Shown piece after piece: positions 43,231 through 49,008 of a stretch of DNA of 64,000 nucleotides. Position 1 is the first letter of the stretch. The number at the start of each line of letters is the position of its first letter. Position numbers and translations under genes: made by a program. The DNA is from Modestobacter lapidis (lineage in GTDB: Bacteria; Actinomycetota; Actinomycetes; Mycobacteriales; Geodermatophilaceae). The DNA is taken from assembly GCA_019779905.1 (NCBI GenBank), contig JABAKE010000007.1, forward strand, positions 62,001-126,000, read 5' to 3'. The notes beneath the pieces are model-generated. The model saw only the letters and a program-made list of their open reading frames with translations. It was not told where the DNA came from and made no database searches.

Positions 43231-44207
43231 GCCCCGGCCCTTCCCCGCGGCCCGGCCGGGCAACCGTCCGGCGCTCCCGCGCCTCGGTCGACCGGAACGG
43301 CGGCCGGCGTCCGGGAGAGCAGGTCGCGCACGGCGGTGTCGTCGGGCAGCGCACCGCGCGCCCCGGGGCCGGTCGTCGAGGACGCCGCGGCGGCGACCGC
43401 GTAGCGCACGGCCCCCGCCAGCTCGGTGCCCCCGGCCAGCGCCTGGGCCAGCGCGCCGCAGAAGCAGTCGCCGGCGCCGGTGGTGTCGACCGGCGACACC
43501 ACCGGTGCGGCCTGCAGCAGCGCCGGCCCCGTGGCCGGGACCACCAGCGCGCCGCGGGCGCCCAGGGTGACCACCACGGCCGGCACGCCCAGCTGCCGGC
43601 TCAGCGCGGTCAGCTCGGCGGGTGTGCGGTCGCCGTCGTCCGCGCCGGTCAGCCGCACCAGCTCGTGCTCGTTGGGCACCAGCACGTCGACCCGGTCCAG
43701 CAGTCCGGCCGGCAGCGGTTGCGCCGGCGCCGGGTTGAGGACGACGGTGCCCCGGGCCGCCGCGGCCGCCGCCCGCACGGTGTCCAGCCGGTTCTCCAGC
43801 TGGAGCAGCACCACGGCGGCCCGGTGCACCTCGGGCCGGTCGACGTCGTCCGGGCCGAGGGCGGTGTTGGCACCGGGCACGACGACGATGAGGTTCTCCC
43901 CGCCGGCCGCCTCCACCGGGATGGTGGCGGTGCCGGTCAGCTCGCCGGGGGTGCGGTGCACCAGCCGCACGTCCACCCCGAGGTCGGCCAGCGCGGCCCG
44001 CTGCCGCTCGCCGGCCGGGTCGTCCCCGACCCGGCCCACCATGGCCACCCCCGGGCCGAGCCGGCCGGCGGCAGCGGCCTGGTTCGCCCCCTTGCCCCCG
44101 GGGGCGACCCGTACGGACGTGCCGATCACGGTCTCCCCGCGGCCGGGCAACCGGTCCACGGTGACCAGCACGTCCTCGTTGAGACTGCCGACGACGAGAA
44201 CGGACAC
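43227..44207 (-). CDS. rbsK: Ribokinase (PfkB family)
   Basis: A 326-residue kinase from GTG 44207, with AGGAGG four bases upstream. Landmarks: SVLVVGSLNEDVLVTVDRLPGRGETV, APGGKGANQAAAAGRLG (PfkB signature 1), VLVPNEHELVRLTG, and the catalytic VDTTGAGDCFCGALAQAL near 265. Phosphorylates ribose or a similar sugar at O5. No ribose transporter is adjacent, so the sugar may come from nucleoside salvage. The last 30 residues (from VDRGAGAPDG) look like a non-conserved tail. Confidence 0.87.
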   Translation of the reverse strand: MSVLVVGSLNEDVLVTVDRLPGRGETVIGTSVRVAPGGKGANQAAAAGRLGPGVAMVGRVGDDPAGERQRAALADLGVDVRLVHRTPGELTGTATIPVEAAGGENLIVVVPGANTALGPDDVDRPEVHRAAVVLLQLENRLDTVRAAAAAARGTVVLNPAPAQPLPAGLLDRVDVLVPNEHELVRLTGADDGDRTPAELTALSRQLGVPAVVVTLGARGALVVPATGPALLQAAPVVSPVDTTGAGDCFCGALAQALAGGTELAGAVRYAVAAAASSTTGPGARGALPDDTAVRDLLSRTPAAVPVDRGAGAPDGCPAGPRGRAGA

Positions 44208-44269
44208 CGTTCCTCCTGTTCGCTGACCGGTCGCGGTCCCGGTCAGCAGAGCACAGGTGCCCCGCCGGG

Positions 44270-44767
44270 TCAGCCGCCCGGCCGCGACCGTTCCCGCAGC
44301 GGAGCGACGTACCAGCTGAGCAGCCCGACCGCGGTCACCAGCGCGCAGCCGACGACCGCGGGCCACCGGCCCAGCGCCACGTCGAGGACGAGCAGCACCG
44401 CGCTGCCGATACCGGTCAGCAGCAGCGCCAGGCCGAGGGACAGCGTCAGCGCCGCGAAGTCGACGAGGGCCTCCTTCCGGCGCTTGCGGAAGACCGCGCG
44501 GTGGAACGAGACGGGCGCGATGAGCAGCATGGTGGCCAGCGCGCTGCTGGTCAGGGTCACGGTGTAGACGGTGGTGCCGAAGGTGTCGAGCTCGCTGAAA
44601 CGGGACTGGAACGGCAGGGTCAGCAGGAAGGCGAAGAGCACCTGGACGCCGGTGATGGCCACCCGCATCTCCTGCAGCAGCTCGTTGACGTTGCGGTCGA
44701 GCACCTCGTCCGGTGTCTCGCCACGGGCGCGGGCGGACCGGTGCACGTCCTTCCCGTCTGTGGCCAC
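44270..44767 (-). CDS. DUF6328 family membrane protein
   Basis: From GTG 44767 the protein has 165 residues. A conserved first part ETPDEVLDRNVNELLQEMRVAITGVQVLFAFLLTLPFQSRF is followed by TFGTTVYTVTLTSSALATMLLIAPVSFHRAVFRKRRKEALV and two more helices, giving four membrane segments. This matches the actinobacterial DUF6328 family; function is unknown. The frame is open further upstream into the methyltransferase gene and I consider that part non-coding. Confidence 0.75.
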   Translation of the reverse strand: MATDGKDVHRSARARGETPDEVLDRNVNELLQEMRVAITGVQVLFAFLLTLPFQSRFSELDTFGTTVYTVTLTSSALATMLLIAPVSFHRAVFRKRRKEALVDFAALTLSLGLALLLTGIGSAVLLVLDVALGRWPAVVGCALVTAVGLLSWYVAPLRERSRPGG

Positions 44768-44859
44768 CTCCGGCCGGTACCCGCCGGACCGGCCCGCCGA
44801 CACCCGGGGGAGGTCGGTGGGCAGCCATCGCCGGCCGTCGCGGAAGTAGCGTCCGCACC

Positions 44860-45570
44860 ATGGCGCACCCTCCGTCCCGGGCCCGCAACGACCCGGCCCA
44901 GTACGACGAGCTCGTCGACCAGTGGTGGGAACCGGCCGGGTCCTTCGCGATGCTGCACTGGCTGGCTGCTGCGCGGGCCGAGCACGTGCCACCCGCGCCC
45001 GGGCCGGACGCCCTGCTGGTCGACCTGGCCTGCGGCGGCGGCCTGATGGCGCCGCACGTGGCCCGGCTGGGCTACCGGCACGTCGGCGTGGACCTCGGGC
45101 TGACCGGCCTGGCGGTGGCCCGCACCCACGGGGTCACGGTGGTCGGCGGATCGGTGCTCGCCGTCCCGCTGGCCGACGGGTGTGCCGACGTGGTGCTCGC
45201 CGGCGAGATCCTCGAGCACGTCGCCGACCACGACCGGGTGCTCCGCGAGTGCGCCCGGTTGCTGCGGCCCGGGGGCACCCTCGTGGTGGACGCGATCGCC
45301 GCCACCCGGCTGGCCGACCTGATCGCCGTCCGGATCGCGGAGCGGCTGCCCGGGGGCCCGCCGCCGGGCCTGCACGACCCCGCCCTGTTCGTCGACCGCG
45401 CGGCGCTCACCGCCACCGCCGAGCAACTGGGGCTGGACCTGCGGCTGGTCGGGCTGCGCCCGTCGGTGCGCGACCTGCTGGCCTGGCGGCGCGACGGGCG
45501 GACGAGCGTGCGGATGCGCCCGCTGCGCTACACCGGGGTGCTGTTCGCCGGGTACGGGCGGAAGCGGTGA
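44860..45570 (+). CDS. SAM-dependent methyltransferase, UbiG-like
   Basis: A 236-residue class I methyltransferase. The N terminus NDPAQYDELVDQWWEPAGSFAMLHWLAAARAEH resembles the UbiG/Coq3 start; the SAM-binding loop is LLVDLACGGGLMAPHVA near 50, followed by GVDLGLTGLAVAR and AGEILEHVADHDRVLRECARLLRPGGTLVVDA. UbiG-type enzymes O-methylate phenolic rings. It lies 94 bases before a type III polyketide synthase on the same strand, which suggests it methylates that enzyme's phenolic or pyrone product. Confidence 0.8.
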   Translation: MAHPPSRARNDPAQYDELVDQWWEPAGSFAMLHWLAAARAEHVPPAPGPDALLVDLACGGGLMAPHVARLGYRHVGVDLGLTGLAVARTHGVTVVGGSVLAVPLADGCADVVLAGEILEHVADHDRVLRECARLLRPGGTLVVDAIAATRLADLIAVRIAERLPGGPPPGLHDPALFVDRAALTATAEQLGLDLRLVGLRPSVRDLLAWRRDGRTSVRMRPLRYTGVLFAGYGRKR

Positions 45571-45617
45571 GCCGGCTCCGGCGGCGGGCGGTCGGCGGCC
45601 CACGTACTTTCGGGGGC

Positions 45618-45668
45618 ATGAGCGAGAACGGCTGGGTGGACCCGAACGTGCTGGTGACCGGCCCGTGA
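45618..45668 (+). CDS. Possible 16-residue leader peptide coupled to type III PKS
   Basis: ATG 45618 opens MSENGWVDPNVLVTGP and its TGA overlaps the PKS start codon (GTGA). Could be a translational coupling peptide or chance. A GGGGG run lies just before the ATG. Confidence 0.3.
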   Translation: MSENGWVDPNVLVTGP

Positions 45669-46693
45669 CGGCGGCGGTACTCACCGGCGCCGGGCGGGCC
45701 CTGCCGGCGACCTACTCCCAGGACGAGGTGTGGGACGGCTTCTTCGCCCGGCACTACTCCGAGATCCGGGCGGCGGAGCGCATCTTCAAGGCCACCGGGG
45801 TGCGCACCCGGCACGCGGTGGCCAACCCGGTGGACGAGGACCTCTCGAACTGGGGGACGGGTGCCCGGATGGAGCGGTACCTGACCGAGGCGCTGCCGCT
45901 GGGGAAGCAGGCGGTCGCCGGCGCGCTCGACGCGGCCGGCCTGGCGCCCGGGGACGTCGGGCTGTTCGCCGTCGCCACGTGCACCGGGTACGCCACCCCC
46001 GGTCTGGACATCCGGCTGGCCAGCGACCTGGGCATGCCCGGTGGGCTGCAGCGGCTGCTGATCGGGCACATGGGCTGCTACGCCGCGTTGCCCGGCCTCG
46101 GCGCGGTGACCGACTTCGTGGCGGCACGGTCGCGGCCGGCAGTCCTGCTGTGCTGCGAGCTGACCAGCCTGCACGTCCAGCCGGCGCAGCGCGACCTCGA
46201 CCAGGTGGTCGCCCACGCGCTGTTCAGCGACGCCGCCGCCGCGGTCGTCGTCGAGCCGGGCGCCGGTCGCGGACGACGGATGGCCGGCCTGGTCGCCCGC
46301 ACCGACGCCTCGACCGCCGACCACATGACCTGGGACGTCACCGACCTCGGCTTCCGGATGGGGCTGTCCCCCCGGGTCCCCGACGTGCTGGCGCGGCACG
46401 TGGGCGAGGTGGTCACCGAGCTGCTGGACGGTGCCGGGCTGCGCTTCGGGGACGTCGCCGGCTGGGCGGTGCACCCGGGGGGGCCGCGGATCCTCGACGT
46501 CGTCCGCGACGAGCTGGGGCTGACCGAGCCGCAGATGGCGGCCTCCCGGCGGGTGCTGGCCGAGCACGGGAACTGCTCGTCGGCGACCGTCCTGCTGGTG
46601 CTGGAGGAGCTCGCCGACGTCGACGGCCCGGTGGTGGCCATGGCGTTCGGTCCCGGGCTGACGCTCTACGCCGCCCTGTTGCTGCCGGCCTGA
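45665..46693 (+). CDS. Type III polyketide synthase (chalcone/stilbene synthase family)
   Basis: A 342-residue condensing enzyme. The catalytic cysteine is in LIGHMGCYAALPGLG near 138, histidine in WAVHPGGPRILDVV near 269 and asparagine in EHGNCSSATVLLVLEELA near 303, the complete Cys-His-Asn triad. VATCTGYATPGLDIRLASDLG and AFGPGLTLYAALL are further family marks. It condenses malonyl-CoA on an acyl-CoA starter to make alkylresorcinols, pyrones or naphthols. The upstream methyltransferase suggests a methylated alkylresorcinol or pyrone. GTG start overlaps a short upstream frame. Confidence 0.9.
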   Translation: MTAAVLTGAGRALPATYSQDEVWDGFFARHYSEIRAAERIFKATGVRTRHAVANPVDEDLSNWGTGARMERYLTEALPLGKQAVAGALDAAGLAPGDVGLFAVATCTGYATPGLDIRLASDLGMPGGLQRLLIGHMGCYAALPGLGAVTDFVAARSRPAVLLCCELTSLHVQPAQRDLDQVVAHALFSDAAAAVVVEPGAGRGRRMAGLVARTDASTADHMTWDVTDLGFRMGLSPRVPDVLARHVGEVVTELLDGAGLRFGDVAGWAVHPGGPRILDVVRDELGLTEPQMAASRRVLAEHGNCSSATVLLVLEELADVDGPVVAMAFGPGLTLYAALLLPA

Positions 46694-46786
46694 CGCCCGG
46701 CGCACCGCAGGGGCTTCCTCGGGCACCTCGCGCGGCCCTACCCTCCACGGGACCACCTCAGCGTGGAGGCGGTCGAGGAGGGCGGC

Positions 46787-47419
46787 GTGAGCGGTCCAGG
46801 GCCTGGCCCGGTACGGGTGTTCCTGTTCTGCCCCGACGAGGTGTTCCGCCGGGGGATGGCGGGGGTGCTCGGCGACGATCCGGAGCTCGCCGTTGTCGGC
46901 GAGGCCGGGTCGGTGGCCGAGGCCCTGGCCCGGTTGCCCGCGCTGCGCCCGGACGTGGCCGTGCTGGACCTGCCCGGCGCCGACCTCGTCGAGGTCCACC
47001 GCCGGTTGCGCGGTCTGCTGCCCCGCACCGCGGTGCTGGTCCTGCAGGGCCCGGGTGGGGCGTTCCCCGAGGGGAACGGCGCGCCCGCGGCGCTCCGCAA
47101 GCCGGTCCGCGGCAACGCCCTGGTGGCCGCGGTGCACGCGGTCGCTGCCGGGATGCACCCGTCGTCGGCCGGGCCGCTCCGGCACCGGCGTCGCGATCTG
47201 GGAGGGGACCGGCTGGCCGTGCTGACCGAACGCGAGCGGGCGGTGCTGCGGCTGATCGGCGAGGGGCTGACCAACCGGCAGATCGCCGACCGGATGGGGC
47301 TGGCGGAGAAGACGGTGAAGAACTACACCTCCCACCTGCTCGCCAAGCTCGGCCTCGAACGGCGTACCCAGGCCGCGATCCTCGCGACGAAGCTGGGACA
47401 GCCGGACCCCACGGGCTGA
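46787..47419 (+). CDS. LuxR/FixJ-type response regulator with degenerate receiver
   Basis: From GTG 46787 (GAGGAG six bases upstream) the protein has 210 residues. The C-terminal helix-turn-helix is intact (LTERERAVLRLIGEGLTNRQIADRMGLAEKTVKNYTSHLLAKLGLERRTQAAI), close to DosR/DevR. The receiver is altered: the acidic pair expected after strand one reads CPD (VFLFCPDEVFRRGM) and the loop after the phospho-acceptor aspartate (VAVLDLPGADL) is shorter than usual; the lysine (LRKPVRG) is kept. It may act without normal phosphorylation. No histidine kinase is adjacent. Confidence 0.82.
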   Translation: MSGPGPGPVRVFLFCPDEVFRRGMAGVLGDDPELAVVGEAGSVAEALARLPALRPDVAVLDLPGADLVEVHRRLRGLLPRTAVLVLQGPGGAFPEGNGAPAALRKPVRGNALVAAVHAVAAGMHPSSAGPLRHRRRDLGGDRLAVLTERERAVLRLIGEGLTNRQIADRMGLAEKTVKNYTSHLLAKLGLERRTQAAILATKLGQPDPTG

Positions 47420-47460
47420 GCCGCAGCGGCCGGCGGCGGGCCGCGCGGTGCGGAGTTCCC

Positions 47461-47498
47461 CCGAGACGACCGGACGGGGCAGGGCCCGGTCGTCTCGG
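47461..47498. terminator. Intrinsic hairpin between regulator and Usp-like gene
   Basis: A perfect 13-bp stem, CCGAGACGACCGG with CCGGTCGTCTCGG, and a 12-base loop. It lies between convergent genes and probably serves both. Confidence 0.75.
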
Positions 47499-47513
47499 TG
47501 GGCGGGGGAGGAG

Positions 47514-48068
47514 TCAGGCGATCCGGGCGACGCGCCGGAGCGGGGTGCGGGCCACGGCCGGACGCAACAGGGTCTTGCCGTGGGTGCCGACGACGACCAG
47601 GTCGGCGCCCCGGGCGGCGCCGGCGAACGCCTCGAACACCTGGGCGTCCAGCACGGCGGTGCGCACCTGCGGCTGCACGCCGGCTTCCGCGCTGGCGGCG
47701 CGGACGCGGGCGTCCAGCTCGGCCAGCAAGGCCCCGTGCCCGGGCCGCTCGACGAGCAGGTCGTCCCCGGCCGCATCGGCACGGACGCTGACCGCGACGA
47801 CGGTCGCCTCGCGGCGGGCCGCCTCGCGCAGGGCCCACACCAGGGCGGTGGAACTGGACGGGTCGGCGTCCACCGCCACGAGCAGCCACGGACGCTGGCG
47901 GCGGGGGAGGCGCGGGATGGGACGGGCCGGGGCGGCGGCCGTCGGGGTGCCGGCGGACGGCGGGGTCAGGGCATCGGTCCGGCCGGGGACGGTGCAGTCG
48001 GCGACGGCCACGGGTGGCGGCGCGGCGGGGGCGTCGGGGGCCACGACGAGCAGTCGCGCGGGGTGCAT
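47514..48068 (-). CDS. Universal stress protein-like protein with Ala/Pro-rich N-terminal extension
   Basis: A 184-residue protein. Residues 1-58 are Ala/Pro/Thr-rich and likely disordered; residues 59-184 form one Usp domain (WLLVAVDADPSSSTALVWALREAARREATVVAVSV ... GADLVVVGTHGKTLLRPAVARTPLRRVARIA). The ATP-binding G-2x-G-9x-G(S/T) motif is incomplete after GTHGK, so nucleotide binding is doubtful. It faces a DosR-like regulator gene, a pairing that recalls the dormancy regulon, but they are convergent and not in one operon. Confidence 0.75.
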   Translation of the reverse strand: MHPARLLVVAPDAPAAPPPVAVADCTVPGRTDALTPPSAGTPTAAAPARPIPRLPRRQRPWLLVAVDADPSSSTALVWALREAARREATVVAVSVRADAAGDDLLVERPGHGALLAELDARVRAASAEAGVQPQVRTAVLDAQVFEAFAGAARGADLVVVGTHGKTLLRPAVARTPLRRVARIA

Positions 48069-48129
48069 GCGGGCATCGTGTCCACGCCGTCACGCTGTGG
48101 ACAGAGACGAAAGGCCCGGTCCCTGACGA

Positions 48130-48215
48130 TCCAAACCCGTCCGGTACCGAAAGAGCGCTGCTTCCGGCGCGCCTCTACAGTCAGTAGCCGTATCACTGCA
48201 AGTTACGAACTACCA
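48130..48215 (-). promoter_or_regulatory. AT-rich promoter region upstream of Usp-like gene
   Basis: A patch clearly lower in GC than its surroundings. On the minus strand TTGCAG and TGTAGA are 16 bases apart (about 48198-48171). Two CTACCAG-type units (48209 and 48229 region) may be regulator sites. Tentative. Confidence 0.35.
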
Positions 48216-48228
48216 GGTGGTCTACAAC

Positions 48229-48789
48229 CTACCAGAGCGTGCCCCGCCGCCAGTCGCACGTCAGCGTCCGGTCCAGGTCGAGGGGTCTGGGGGTGGACGG
48301 GGTGGGGAGCACGAAGACCGGCCCATCCGGCGTCGGGACGACGCCCGTCGGGGTCAGCGCTGCCAATGGTCCCGCCCAGGGCAGCCAGCCGCGGCGGGCG
48401 TAGAGCCGTGCGCCGTCCTCGCTGGCGGCGAGGGCGCCGAGCTCGAAGCCGCCGCTGACCAGTCGCTCCACCGGGGCCATCAGCCGGCCGCCGACACCCC
48501 GGCGCCGCCACGCGGCGCCGGTGGCGACCGCCTCGACGTAGCCGGTGCGGAGGGTGTGCTCCCCGACCACCATCTGCCGCCCGACGACGGCCGCGTGGGC
48601 CGCCAGGTCGCCGTCGACCGTGGCGAGCACGTGCACTCCACCGAGCGCGTGGGACCAGTCGTCGTCGCCGAACCGGCCGGCGAAGGCGTCGTTCAGGAAC
48701 GCGCGGAGCAGGTCGGTCTCGGCGGCGGTGAGGTCGGCGGTGACGACCGTGCGGAGGTCGACCCGCCCGGTGGGAGGAGCGCTGGTCAC
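48229..48789 (-). CDS. AAC(2')-I-like aminoglycoside 2'-N-acetyltransferase (GNAT)
   Basis: A 186-residue GNAT protein from GTG 48789. Alignment by eye to mycobacterial AAC(2')-Ic is continuous: AFAGRFGDDDWSHALGGVHVLA, HAAVVGRQMVVGEHTLRTGYVEAVA, the acetyl-CoA loop AAWRRRGVGGRLM, LGALAASEDGARLYARRGWLPWAGPL, and FVLPTPSTPRPLDLDRTLTCDWRRG at the C terminus. Mycobacterial members acetylate aminoglycosides but are chromosomal and may have a native wall-related substrate. Whether this one affects drug susceptibility cannot be told from sequence. Confidence 0.85.
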   Translation of the reverse strand: MTSAPPTGRVDLRTVVTADLTAAETDLLRAFLNDAFAGRFGDDDWSHALGGVHVLATVDGDLAAHAAVVGRQMVVGEHTLRTGYVEAVATGAAWRRRGVGGRLMAPVERLVSGGFELGALAASEDGARLYARRGWLPWAGPLAALTPTGVVPTPDGPVFVLPTPSTPRPLDLDRTLTCDWRRGTLW

Positions 48790-48861
48790 CGGACCAGCTT
48801 CGTCGAGCCGGGCGCGAAGCGCAGTGGTGCGGCCTCGGGACGGGGCCCGGTGGAGGCGGAG

Positions 48862-48932
48862 AGCGGGTGACGAGAATCGAACTCGCACTGTCAGCTTGGG
48901 AAGCTGATGTTCTACCATTGAACTACACCCGC
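48862..48932 (-). tRNA. tRNA-Gly (anticodon CCC)
   Basis: On the minus strand the acceptor stem GCGGGTG pairs with CACCCGC, the D arm is GTTC-AATGGTA-GAAC, the anticodon arm TCAGC-TTCCCAA-GCTGA gives anticodon CCC, and the T arm is GCGAG-TTCGATT-CTCGT. The discriminator base is U, usual for tRNA-Gly. CCA is not encoded. About 70 bases upstream of the AAC(2')-like gene. Confidence 0.95.
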
Positions 48933-49008
48933 GGTGGGGCCTTGCAGCCCTCGTCGGAGAGCGTAGCAAGGCCCGTAGCCCGGTCGGCAGGCCGTCCGGG
49001 CGGTCGCT

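Noticed and set aside
46694-46786. CGCAGGGGCTTCCTCGGGC near the type III PKS end as another palindromic element
   Set aside because: Shares only a few words with the family, lacks the core and the TGA-AGGACC end.
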